Position numbers and translations under genes: made by a program. Shown in pieces: positions 24,953 through 35,939 of a stretch of DNA of 64,000 bases (positions within the stretch are counted from its first letter, which is position 1; the number at the start of each line of letters is the position of its first letter). Where the stretch lies: positions 142,981,774 through 143,045,773 of the forward strand of contig CM077115.1 of NCBI GenBank assembly GCA_039619475.1. The letters are read 5' to 3'. Below the pieces are notes generated by a model. The model was not told where the DNA came from and searched no databases. It saw nothing but the letters and a program-made list of their open reading frames with translations. This DNA is from Icerya purchasi. Taxonomy: Eukaryota; Arthropoda; Insecta; Hemiptera; Monophlebidae.

Positions 24953-25336
24953 CCGTATTTACTCGCGTAATTTACGCACTTTTTTGCCGTTTTTAACCTG
25001 CCAAAAAAGGCGGTGCGTAAATTACGCGCGGAATCAGATCAACTAGCATTTTGTGGATTATACGTAATAGGTGTGTATTTCAAAGTTACATTTTACCTAA
25101 ACAAAACACTGATTAAGTGAAAATCAGTTACCTTTATTTCGAACCAAATATATTTTATACAATAATAGGTAACGTAAATTCGAGTATCGGTAATTTACTT
25201 TTAAGAAATCAGACATTGTCTAGTAATGCTGAACCCCTATTAATCTATTTTAATAACGCGAAAATATGGTTTATATTATTTCTCCAAAAAAATGTGTGCA
25301 AAAATTAGGGTGCGTAAATTATGCGAGTAAATACGG
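24953..25336. mobile_element. TIR element, 384 bp, superfamily unassigned
   Basis: Ends are CCGTATTTACTCGCGTAATT followed by TACGCAC, and, from the right reversed, CCGTATTTACTCGCATAATT followed by TACGCAC: about 27 bp with one mismatch. TATTTA flanks both sides (24947-24952 and 25337-25342), but the left flank is a (TTTA)n run, so the duplication could be only TA. The frame at 25117-25308 is internal and shows no domain. It lies within the 2.8-kb hAT-like element. Confidence 0.75.
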
Positions 25337-25423
25337 TATTTATTTTGTATATGGTTACGTATAACTGTGCAGACTGATTTCAATGATTCTTATGCAAAAG
25401 TGCACCACCGGTAAAAAAGTGAT

Positions 25424-25600
25424 ACCGACCTCGAAAGTTTGTTGTAAAAGTTAAAAAAGGCAAATGTGCTGAAAGTAAAAAATAATTAGATAAAAGGTAA
25501 TACATTTCAGGGTGTAATCAATCTTATGGATTATTCTTCAACAACATTAACTTTTCAAAACCGGCAACAAGTCAGAGTGGAGTAAATGTTCATTATTCAG
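25424..25600. repeat. fragment related to the foldback MITE at 22448-22893
   Basis: It starts GATACCGACCTCGAAAGTTT and continues with a GTGCTGAAAGTAAAAAATAA block, then ATACATTTCAGGGTGTAATC and TTATGGATTATTCTT. The blocks are parallel in order to the left half of the foldback element but diverged. The right arm was not found intact. Confidence 0.4.
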
Positions 25601-26745
25601 CTTGCAGAAAGTGAACAATTATATTATTATATGTACCCATTAATTAGTTTTTAATTATTGTTGCAATTTGAATTCGATGCTGAGACTGCAAAAAATTAAT
25701 GTTAAGTGTGTTTACTTTTTTGTGCATGCTTTTAATGGGTATGTTTGTACCACGAGCGGAACAAAGTATTTAATAAAATACAACGAAAAATATTTCAGTA
25801 AAGTAACACAAAAGTAGCCCTGAAAAGAGTTGTTTGTAACAAAAAGTTCAGCTGATCAGGAAATCGTGAAGGTGACAAAAAAATTAAAACGAGACTAAAT
25901 AAAAAAAAAATTATATAATATAAAAGAAATAATTAAAAAATTTAAGTAAAATTAACAAAAAAGAAATTAATAATAAAACGAGCAAAATGAACGGCATACT
26001 ATATGCACCAATATACTACATATCAAGTATTGGAAATAAGATGAAAAAGACGAAATAAATTAAATGAATAACAAAAACAAAAAAATATGTTGGTTGCCTC
26101 TACGTTTGTTTCCAAACTCTCACCGCAATTGCTTGTGGCACATGTTTAATTCTTAACTGTTACGTTATTTTTGTTATCACGATTTTTTTATTTGTAATTA
26201 CACTATGTACTAAATTCATATTCCCCCTACTGCTTAAAATAATATTTAAATTCATTTAACTTATTTAATTAATCTAATATTAACCAATAACATTAACAGT
26301 GTAAAAAGTACATGGTGAAGTTATCAACGCATACATACAACTAAATGTAATAAATAGATCTTTATCTGGATATCGCGAGAGATTTCGCCGTGAATTTAAA
26401 AAAAGTATATGCGCATTTACGAAGCGATAATAATTTTGCTCCAAGGCGGATAGATGAGTGAATAGCGATGTGTGAAAGTCTATTATGTTTATGTGTGGTA
26501 TGCCGTTTGTTCGGGGCGAAACTCGAACTCCTTTCGATTTGCAATATGCTGAATAATCATTTCCTGAAATTGCTCGCTAGTTTCCTATTTCATCTACGAT
26601 TCCGTATAGCGATAAGATGCGTTGTTGCCAGAGAAAAATTTACTTCTTGTTCGTAAAATCATTTCCTTTTTTTTAAAGTCATCAATCATGTGAAAATAAG
26701 GAATTTGGCTCGCAAAACCGGTGCGCCCTAATCGTGTATATCTAG

Positions 26746-27022
26746 CATAGGCGTACCCAGGTAAGTTTTTCGGCGGGAGATCGATCCATTTAAAAAAAAA
26801 ACACTTGACAGAAAAAAGGATTTTACTTAGTAATTATATTTTATTAATAAAATATCTTGTATAATAGTTCTAAATGCGTAAGACTTTTGTTCGTTTTCAT
26901 TTTGAGAATAAAGTTGTACTATCAGAATGCCTGGTACCAAGACATCTTACGACCCTAAAGCGACAATACAGCAATGTAAAAATCCATTTCGGGAGGGGTT
27001 TGAACCCCCAAATCCCCCCCCT
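26746..27022. mobile_element. probable hAT-type MITE relic
   Basis: It starts CATAGGCGTACCCAGG, a typical insect hAT-MITE head, and its right side contains GAACCCCCAAATCCCCCCCC and then CTGGGTGCG, the mutated complement of the head. It starts nine bases after the 8-bp duplication of the 2.8-kb element. No convincing target duplication was found. The overlapping frames at 26874-27155 and 26897-27148 are not genes. Confidence 0.45.
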
Positions 27023-27358
27023 GGGTGCGAACAAAGTAGTTGACTTGCTATTCGAATATGACGGTTTCCCCCTATGGAAAAATAAATCTGTCCGAGTCAA
27101 CCAACTAAAATTTACTCGAATCAAAATAGTTTTTTTTTTTTTTTTCAAACGTTAACAACATACGACACTACCATGTTGTTGTTCGGAATACTTTACAAAC
27201 CACATATAGGAGATACTTCACGCAATGTAAAACAGAAGACCGCATCCATAAACAACTCAAACAAACAGTCGTTATTTTACAGATCCGTCTCGGAGATCTC
27301 TTAAAGAGCTTTAACCGATGCCTTCGTTGAATGATTTATTAAAAGCCACTCTTGCATT

Positions 27359-28660
27359 ATGAATAACCCGCACTCATCCAACAAAGACGATGCCGAAGAT
27401 TACGATAAACAAATCACCGCCATTAAGATCAAGCATGCAATTTCAAAATCCGGTGCCCTGGCTAAGATGCTTCAGCTGCTCAAAAATGCACCTACCTACA
27501 TAGTCGAGCTCTTTAATCATTTATGGAAATCCCCGGGACTTTCCGAAAAGTTGGCGACAAACAATTATTCTTCCCCTTCTCAAGTCACTCAAACCAATGT
27601 ACCGACTGCTACCGTCCTGTATCACTCGCATCCGTTCCATATACAGTTATGGAATAAGCAATGAACCATGGGCGTCGCCAGCGGGGGCAGGAGAACAGCT
27701 GCCCCCTCTGCAGCCTCAAAACTTTTTAATCAACTGGCCACGATCAGTATTCATAGGCACGTAATCATGGATAATTTGGAAGATTATTATAATAAAGTAG
27801 TAGAACAATTTGCTAGAAACCCACGAAAATGATGTTTTAATTAAGATTTTATTCTTGTTTAATAAAATATTAAGCCTTTACAACTTACAAATTTTATTTT
27901 TCCTATAACTCATACCCTCTTTCTATCATCTTGCCCCTCCCTGGCTCATCAGCTGGCGACGCCCTTGCAATGAACAATACGAATTAATTACGACACGATC
28001 GAAAATTACTTCCTCGTGAAACTGACGTTTCTTTCAGAAGTTATCTTGAAATCTTTTTTTTAATCAACAACACACGTCCATAATATTTTTCGGCCTGAAG
28101 AAAACCTTTGACATGATGTGGAAAAACCAAATCACTTTTCAACTTACACAATGGATGGCCGGGGGCTACTATTATTCATTACGCAATTTCTAAATGTACA
28201 ATAGAAGTTTTACAGTACGGATCTGTCATCTCGAGTCACCGCCAAATGCCTAATGGAGTTCCTCACAAACCTCCGCCATAATTCGACATTTATAGGGTGG
28301 TCAACGAAATTTTGTCTCTAGTCTGATTAGTTCTACTTATTTGCAGATGACCTTGCGCCATATTGTCCCGTTACCGTCTCTCGCTTGAAGAAGAACAGAG
28401 AAACCGCCAACCGCTTAAAAGTGTGGGCATGTAACGATGGCCTTGAATTTCGAGAAACAAAAACCACCGCTATTCATTTTTGCAAGCGTATCGGGAGTAT
28501 ACAATTGTGAACCTAATATCAACCATTAATGGTTCTGTCGTCCAAAAACCAACTAACGGTGAAGTATTTGGAACTCATCTTCAACCGGTAATTAAACACA
28601 TTAAAGCACTTAAAAATTGTTGCTTGTCAAGGTGTTAAATCAATGAAAAAAATACCCGGT
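27359..28660 (+). pseudogene. jockey-like LINE reverse transcriptase relic, split by a MITE
   Basis: Left of the MITE, the frame at 27359-27664 reads IKHAISKSGALAKMLQLLKN, then YIVELFNHLWKSPGLSEKLA, corresponding to the region before RT motif A in jockey-group elements. Right of it, at about 28087, IFFGLKKTFDMMWKNQI is motif A, but its catalytic Asp is Gly. NGVPHKPPP (about 28255) is a mutated motif B, and YLFADDLAPY (about 28335) is motif C with both Asp residues. Next comes a normal thumb-like stretch, DGLEFRETKTTAIHFCKR. Frameshifts are frequent. It is inactive on sight because of the motif A change and breaks. Clade is inferred from FFDLKKAFD/FADD style. Confidence 0.78.
27667..27967. mobile_element. 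non-autonomous hAT-type MITE, copy 2
   Basis: Same family as 10357-10665: ends CATGGGCGTCGCCAGC and, reversed, CAAGGGCGTCGCCAGC, with a perfect 8-bp duplication CAATGAAC (27659-27666 and 27968-27975). The body shares TTTTTAATCAACTGGCCA, GTATTCATAGGCACGTAATC and CAAGCCTTTACAACTTA-type blocks. This copy keeps about 30 bp (GGAAGATTATTATAATAAAG) missing from copy 1, and has fewer G/C homopolymers. It is inserted into the jockey-like relic. Confidence 0.92.
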
Positions 28661-28669
28661 AGGAACGAA

Positions 28670-30797
28670 GTTCCTTTCACTTTTCAATAGATATACAAGT
28701 ATAAAGTCATTCATAAAGTACATACGATAAAAAATGACACAATATATAAATCCCCCGTATGAAGTAAAACAAAAACAAAAAATAAGTTTAAATAAAATTT
28801 ACACGTGTTTAGAATTGAGGATATACAGCTGACCGCGCACAATGCTTGCTGCTCGAATCTCGATACTCTCACGCGCGCGCGCGCACACACACACGTATAT
28901 GATAGAAAGAGAAAGAGGGTGAAGGTTGCCTGGAGGACGCATAACGCTTTTTCGTATCGCGACGAATTTTGCCAGTTTACTCCTACCGCCAAGCCGCATA
29001 AAAGAACTTCGTTCCAAAAAGTTGGTTCGTACAATATGGAGCTGATTTTAATTCGGATTAAAGTTAACCAAAAACCAATCAATTGTTTTCAGTATTAATA
29101 AGAAAATCACTCTAAATTATAAAATTTTATAAAAACCGCCGGTTCGCTTCGGGTTACTTCAGGTGATCGCGGCGTTATTAGCATTTTGTAGCATAAAGTA
29201 ATGGAAAACTATCATATCGATTGTTATAATTTGCTTAAGTTTATGTTACAAAATGTTAATAGCACACCATGATTATCTGCGATATGCAGAACCAGTCGAC
29301 AGTTTTTTTCATAAAATTTCATAGTTTATTATAATTTTTAATTATTATAAATATATTTTATGTTTAATAGTGCGATTTAAACGTATTAATATTGTGAAGT
29401 TCTCGTCTTTTCAGAAGACACACCGCGCTCATAGACTATCACTTATTGTCCCAAGAACTTCCCCCTGCATGTTTCCCTTTGCTACCAGTACTATTAACTA
29501 ACACATTTATCTTGAATGCCCTTTATTTCTCTCCCACGGAAATCTTTTGCCTATTTAATGCTGCAACTCCTTCTTCACTGCACTCGCTTAACACTATATA
29601 CTGTTTGAATTTCTAAAGGTCTAACAATTAAATCCTAACTGGATACAGACTTACATTTGTTACTACTACTACGCATTAAGCTGCCGCCGTACTAATGGCG
29701 TTTTCAGCAGTTTACGGTTTTTTTGTAATTAAACAAGTAAAATAAATAAATAAATGAATAAACGAAAAGGAAATGCATTAAGAGAAAATATTTAAATAGA
29801 ATTACGGATTGAATGAAAACTAAACTCGAATTGGCTCGAAAAATCAACAACATATGAACATCGATGCAGACCGTATGTATAGGATAATAATTTATTATAA
29901 CGAAATTCACATCGACGCGATGTTTTAGAGAGCGTCGCCGAAATAAAACTGTTAATTCTCACTATTAATAACTTTTTTCGTTATCTAATTGAAATTCTTT
30001 TTAGACAATGCGAATTTCTGCGGGGAGGTTCAATTTTTGGATTATTAAAGACCAGTGCTTTTGACAAATAGCTTTCCTTTTAGATTTTAATTTTGAACTT
30101 TTTCATAAAAAATAAGATATATGTAAAAATTTAAATTAAAAAACAAAAACGGATTTAATCAGTTACGCAGTTCGGTAAATGAACAAAAAAAAAACAAAAA
30201 ACAAAACAGAATGTAGAATCTTCAAGGACCTTCGTGTCACTTTTATTATTATTTCGAATACTGTCGTCGGAATTTCATTGTTATTTCATCCATCAGAATA
30301 ATAGCAGCGTCTTCTAAGAAACAGAAATGTTCGGTTTGCAAAAATTATCCCCAAATTTACTTGACGTCTGGAAAGTGTACGGTTTTAGAATTTTAAATTA
30401 AACAATTTCGTTTTCAACGCACACTTTTTTCTGTTCTTTATTTTAAGCGCATTCTAGCGTGTGGCTTTCGGTTGAATCGAATTAAAGGCGGCGCGGTCGT
30501 GGCAAGTATTTCTTTTAGAAAGAGGGTCAAATTTTTGAACAATTAATGTAAAATATATCTGTTTTACGATATTATAACTTTGGAGGTTGTTTTTTTTTAT
30601 AAATCGACTACGATTAGTCGTGTTGTACCGTAGCCGAAATTAAGCCTAATTCTCACTTTCACTTATAATAGTTGATTTGAAAAGTACTAAAATTAAACAT
30701 TGTGATAGCGCCATTAATTTCCAATCTTCCGTTGACGAATTTTTCTAAAAGTATTTTACATCTCTTACGAACATCATCAAAATGTAACGCATGGTAT
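28670..30797. other. unassigned stretch with dinucleotide repeat
   Basis: (CG)n grading into (CA)n at about 28872-28895. Overlapping frames at 28711-29098 on both strands are driven by this repeat and by AT bias, and no domain was recognised. It ends at the target site GTAT (30794-30797) of the LTR element. Confidence 0.5.
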
Positions 30798-31854
30798 TGT
30801 TAAGAATTAGTTATGTCCCTGTTCGGGTACCATTTGATAAGAATTAACTCTCTTCACTGGTCCCTGTTCTTAGGTGACATTTGTAACTGATTAGCTTCCG
30901 ATGATGAATGAAAAAAAAATATTAAAGTAAAATAAAAAGAAATAGAAGTTCCGGGCGCCAACGTTACTTCAGGTGTAACGTAACCGTTAGCTCGTTCGGA
31001 AAGAGCTTTAGGCTTTCCTAAGGTTTACACGAAAAAGAAAAGGTCTCCGCGGCGGAGATGTCACGAAAACGTGTCCTTATAGCGAAAAATAGAAAAAAAG
31101 AAAAAAACACAACAAATCTTTTGGTAAGATGTGTAGACTGAGTTATATTTGATTTAAAACGAACCGATATAAATTTTGCCTTAAGCGGCCAAAGCAGTGG
31201 AAAAAGATATAAATTTTGCCTCGAACGGCGCGTAGCTGTGAAAAATACAAAAACGAATGTGCCCACGGGCCAAAGCAGTCGAGATCTGCCTGCGACGAGC
31301 AGCAAGCGAGAACTGATCGGCCCGAATTCACAGAGAATTCGACCACGATCTTATTGCACGGCCATTTTGCCTAATAATAAAAAATATATATATATATATA
31401 TAAAAAAATGAATGCGCCACCGATTTTTCTAGAACATTCTGAAAATCGGTGGAACGGCGGGTACCCTGCGTCGGTTTTTTCGGGTTCTAAGAAAAACTTC
31501 TCACGCCTCGACGTAGCTCGAATCGCATCTCCGACGCACACAACGCCAGATCGGACAAACAGCGGACGAACCACCCTCATATAATTAACACACACATATG
31601 CACGGATCGCCAAATTGGCGCCGTGCACATTGGCAATTCCCACGAAATTTGTCGATCTAGCATTACGGTCGGAGAATGCTCAGTTTGCACGCTGCCCGAA
31701 GAAACCGGAGAAATAGAAATCGGAGGCCTGAGAAACTGTCAAAACGCGGAGAAATGAAGAATTTAGAATTTGGAAAAGAAGTGTAATCATTATCATTTTT
31801 TAATTCGGTACAGCGTGAAAAATATCGAAAGTCATGGCGGCCGAATCCGTCACA
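30798..31854 (-). repeat. LTR, 3' copy in element orientation
   Basis: In element sense it begins TGTGACGGATTCGGCC and ends ATTCTTAACA. It contains the same internal (AT)n run as the other LTR, the Inr/DPE pair and the decayed primer-binding-site units at 30815-30859 and 30860-30895. Frames at 31018-31305, 31143-31346, 31371-31643 and 31663-31935 are duplicated in the other LTR and are not thought to be genes. Confidence 0.95.
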
Positions 31855-31867
31855 CTGCCCCACCCTT
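31855..31867 (-). other. polypurine tract
   Basis: In element sense AAGGGTGGGGCAG lies immediately upstream of the 3' LTR start TGTGAC. Its position and purine richness fit the plus-strand primer of LTR retrotransposons. One C and one T interrupt it. Confidence 0.7.
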
Positions 31868-32235
31868 ATTTTCATCCAAAACAGAAGTTTTGGATGAGAA
31901 CTCAGGTGACCCAAGAGCGACAAAATTCGGACCACCCGTTGCCGAGCTACGGAGTCCCGAACAGATCTCCACCATCTAACCCACTCATATACACCGCACG
32001 TTACACATTATTAAATTATGGTTATACCACTGAGACAAAATCCAATCAAGACAAGATAAACAAAAAAAAAATTTTGAATAAAAATTTCGAATAAAAATGT
32101 ATTAAGGGTAGTAAAAATTAAAGGTTGAAAAAAAATTAAGGGATGAACACCTAAGATAAGGCCCAAATGGTCCTTAACAAATGATAAGAAAATTATAGAA
32201 TGACATCATAGGACGAGTACCATATTGAAATTGTG

Positions 32236-32478
32236 CACCGTGCGTTTTGTTCGTGCTTCTCTAAATTGACGAAGCCGAAGCGTTTTGACGGTGACTGACA
32301 TGATAAAGGATGAGTGGAATCGCTTGCCCACCGTTCGTTCTGTTCGTACTCCTCGAAATTGACGAAGCCGAAGCGTTTTGACGGTGACTGACATGATGAT
32401 GCTTGAATGGAATCACCTGCCTACCGTGCGTTCTGTTCGTACTCCTCGAAATTGACGAAGCCGAAGCGTTTTGACGGT
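32236..32478. repeat. 93-bp tandem repeat, about 2.6 units
   Basis: Units start at 32236, 32329 and 32422 ([C/T]ACCGT[G/T]CGTT...). They share AAATTGACGAAGCCGAAGCG and TTTTGACGGTGACTGACATG. The period is divisible by three, which explains the repeated peptide in the minus-strand frame at 32261-32578 (HRQNASASSISRSTNRT). It lies in the 3' part of the LTR element interior. Confidence 0.9.
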
Positions 32479-35400
32479 GGGGAGCGCTATAAAGAAATTG
32501 AAGAATGGAAATGAGTGATAAGGAGCTTGAGGAACGAGGAGGGCAATGGCCTCCACGCGAATGAACTCGGCGAACCAAGTGACGGAGAGAACTGATTCAA
32601 CGATACAGGCTGGATTACCTGCGATCGAAGTTAAATGATTGACTTGAACTGAATTGAGTAGGAATGAAAGAAATGAATTGAAATAAATGAATTGAATTTA
32701 AATGGGATAGAATTGAATTCTGAACTGACGACGAACATCCCTCTTGATTGGGGAGCCACCTGTGAACCGGGCACTACACCGGTCTTCGGATTCCTTAGGC
32801 TCCGGAGCTGCCTTACAAGCCTTCTACGGCGCTTGTCACCGAATATGACAGGAGTATGAAGAATAGAACAGGAACACTCAACAGGATTACAAAACAAAAA
32901 AAAAAAAAATGCATTAGGATAGACGACTGGAATTACACTTAACCAGACCATTGAAACTCGCGGGGAAATAAAAAAAGGAATTTAGAAAAATTTAAGAAAT
33001 CGTAATTTTACGTTTAATTTGAAGGGGCCTGGTGTACACGCTATTCACTCACGCTCCGACCTCCGGACCTTACAAACACGTGTGCGTAAGCACGGAGAAT
33101 CGCACAATTACACTCACATACTGTCCCAGTGGCAATATAAACGGACTTAGTATATTAAATGATCGTATCAAAAAATAAAAAAAATGTAAAATGTTTAAGG
33201 CGACACAGTACTGACTGCGTAAAAAATATATCGACCAAATGTCGAATAATAACATTTGAAATGACGAAGAAATTTTAAAAAAATTACAAGCATATCTATA
33301 AAATAAATAGACATGTTGATAAAACATGACTCAATTGGTCATAAACTACCCTACAATGATAGCATCGAATGATACCATAAACGAAATATAGAGATAAAAA
33401 AATAAAAATACCAATGATAATAATATCGATCCGAAACTGGATCGCAACCCGTGTAGAAAAAAACAAAATTATGAACAAAATAAACAAAATAGCAAGAATG
33501 CCGATTATAAACGACAAACAAAACAAAAAAAATGTATAAAAAGGTTCGCTCGTGATCGTCGACTCTGTGGAACACCACCGCGCACACTTGACTCCAGGAT
33601 AATAAAACGTAAACAGAGAATCGAAAAGGAATATGAAAAAGAGGAGAATAGCGACCACCGGCACGACACCGAAATTCTATATATTGTCCGGCGTCACATG
33701 TTTTTATGAAAAATGTTATTAAACACGGAAGGAGAGAAATTATTCAAACAAGGAATGGAAAAATACAAGATAAAGAAATAGCAATCGATAACAAATTAGT
33801 AGGATATGAACAACACTAAAAAAAACAAAATTTATCATTATTAGATCGCGATCACAGACAGAAATCTCAGCCGAGTGACTTTAACAAATTACCATACTTC
33901 CCGGCACCCTTGGCGGGCGTAGCGTCGTGATGCTTATTATTCTCGGTAGCACAATTGGCTATACCGAAGTCGTATTATTTGTTTTTGGCAAAGCCAAAAT
34001 CTTTTCCGCGTGTTTTATCGAGGCTTAAATCCAATGTCGTGGCCGCATACGTTTTATGTTGTCGTCCATTACACCGAAAAACTCGCACGTCAGAAGGGGA
34101 ATAAAAATAAATAAAAAAAATACAGATCCCGCTAGAGTACCAGGTATCCATTTTCTACTCGACCGGACCCATCGTGTGTCGCTAAGGATGGAAATTGAAG
34201 AAAAGTAAGGAAGGAAAGAAGGAAAAAATGAAAAAGGGAATAAAAGAAGAAAACAAAATCGATGCTTGTAGAAAAGGAAATGATAAAGGATTCCTAGGAA
34301 AAATTAAGTGGAACACAAAGATTTGATAACACCTCGCCATGAGTAACTAATCCTAGTATGGTAACACCAGTTACCGATGTCTACCAACAACTAGAAAATT
34401 CGACCAAAATGGCAAAAGGAGAAATCTGCGGATGATAGAGTCAATCGGAAGGAGAGAGAAAGAGAGTAAGGAAAGAAAAAGAAGAAAAATTAAGAGTTAA
34501 ACAACCACGAAGCCAAAAGGCCACGACGACGCCCACAAAGTAACGGCGACCGACAAAACAAACAAAAAAAATAAAATATATAAAATAAAAGGTTATTGCG
34601 AGAACCAAGAGAACTAAAAAAAATATCGCAATAGTTTCCCTAAACAAAAAATGTAAATGTAGGCGACCAAAACCAAAATATGGTTAAAAAAAAATAAGTC
34701 CAGCATACTAAGTTGGATCAAATATGTAAAAAATATAAAAGAAATAAAAGGGATTACCCTAAACAAAGTACATAAAATAAAAAAAAAAAAACATACAAAA
34801 TCTATTTACATGTATGCATCCATCGCTCCGTAGTTCACCATGCACTCCCACACACCTAATGCAGGTACAAGAGGTAGCGGATATGAGCACAAGCACTAAT
34901 GTGGAACGACAGCGTTCATACGGGTAACAAGTTTTTATTTCATAGCAGGAAAAAAACCGAAAAAAAAAGCTGCGCTCCGAAGCGTGTTTTACGCCCAGAC
35001 AAAGTATTAAAAAGTACATATAAAACATAACATGGCGCGAACATAATAATGCATAATTTCGTAAATTAGAAATATAATATATCCTCATCTACACCTCACA
35101 TAAACGCGAGAGGTTATAGACCAGAGTGGTAAGTATGAATGTAGAGGTAAACAAAAACAAAACAAGTTTTTTAAACGGGAAAAACTGCAAAAACCGAAAT
35201 CCGAAGCATTTCGCCCAGATGAAAATATAAAAAAAAATAAAAATAAAATAATTTTGAAATAAGATTTTGAGCGAGTACACACATAAGTCGAGCTCTTTCT
35301 CGCACATCGTATACCTTCTGCCTTATCAAAACCAAATGTAAACATAAACAAAGCTCTCCGGGCAATCGGCAGCGAACTCACAACTAATCCTTACATCCAA

Positions 35401-35500
35401 AATCAACACAGATCTCAGAACACTCCAGGTCGGCAAAACATCGCAACAAAACCTTTGAACAAGCGCACCAAAATATAAAATCCAACCAAGCAAAACAAAA
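32479..35500 (-). other. non-coding 3' interior of the LTR element
   Basis: A long A-rich plus strand gives T-rich, hydrophobic minus-strand frames (33296-33664, 33070-33327, 34759-35088, 35085-35381, 32631-32951). None shows retroviral enzyme motifs. The 122-residue frame at 33296-33664 looks like a signal-anchor plus two membrane segments, but its Phe/Ile/Leu content follows directly from base composition. Near 32636-32715 a GAATTGAAT-type degenerate tandem is visible. I treat the region as untranslated. Confidence 0.55.
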
Positions 35501-35520
35501 ACAAAACCAAAACAGAACAG

Positions 35521-35700
35521 AACATAGCACACCAAAGCAAAACAGAACAAAACATAGCACACCAAAGCAAAACAGAACAGAACACAGCACACCAAAGCAA
35601 AACAGAACAAAACATAGCACACCAAAGCAAAACAGAACAGAACATAGCACACCAAAGCAAAACAGAACAGAACATAGCACACCAAAGCAAAACAAACCAA
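35521..35700. repeat. 30-bp tandem repeat, six units
   Basis: Six consecutive 30-bp units of the type AACATAGCACACCAAAGC followed by AAAACAGAACAG/A run from 35521 to 35700 with only A/G differences near the unit joint. Partial units flank on both sides. It is purely tandem with no spacers. Minus-strand frames here (35326-35708) encode CYVLFCFALV-type repeats in all three frames because the period is divisible by three. It lies just downstream of the gag-like ORF in element sense. Confidence 0.95.
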
Positions 35701-35939
35701 ATCCTCATACTAAGCCTTTCTAAAACAAAACAAAACAGAACAAATCCTCATACTAGACATTCCTTACCTCACGTCATATCTATACTCATCTCAGAATAAA
35801 AAATCAAAAAAAAAAATACCTCACGTCCCAGACGAGCTTTGACTAAATTTATTTTATTATTAATGTGTATTAGTGTTTTTTAATTAAATTTTTTGACGTC
35901 GTTATCTTGAAAAACTTGGCTAGCTTATTTAATTATTAA

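Larger units (their letters stand above)
23903..26729. mobile_element. hAT-like element, 2.8 kb, bounded by TIRs and an exact 8-bp duplication
   Basis: The two ends carry CCGGTTTTGCGAGCC in inverted orientation (about 23911-23925 and 26704-26720). The terminal ten bases also match partly: GGCGGT at left, GGGCGCA at right when reversed. Immediately outside lies AATCGTGT on both sides (23895-23902, 26730-26737). An 8-bp duplication with short inverted ends is the hAT signature. No hAT transposase motif was recognised in between. The interior contains a GACCCGGC-family fragment, a 384-bp TIR element and a foldback fragment, so it is an old non-autonomous or heavily overwritten copy. The TIR and duplication together make chance unlikely. 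Confidence 0.62.

Noticed and set aside
26738..27030. 8-bp duplication ATATCTAG for the CATAGGCG element
   Set aside because: No matching octamer was found after the right-hand CTGGGTGCG; the right end may be deleted.
28711..29098. Overlapping open frames on both strands (123, 97 and 72 codons)
   Set aside because: They cross a (CG)n/(CA)n microsatellite, and both strands are open at once. No domain was recognised.
31018..31935. Several 67-95 codon frames duplicated at 37880-38740
   Set aside because: They are parts of the two identical LTRs; the duplication comes from LTR structure, not gene duplication.
33296..33664. 122-residue hydrophobic frame that looks like a membrane protein in an env-like position
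   Set aside because: Phe/Ile/Leu richness follows from the T-rich strand; overlapping frames look alike, and there is no Cys/glycosylation pattern or cleavage site supporting an envelope gene.
35521..35700. Regular 30-bp repeats resembling a CRISPR array
   Set aside because: Units are directly adjacent with no spacers, in a eukaryotic LTR retrotransposon. It is a tandem array.
35326..35708. Minus-strand frames encoding Cys/Phe/Val-rich repeats in all three frames
   Set aside because: They are a by-product of a 30-bp period divisible by three; all frames stay open, so coding is not indicated.
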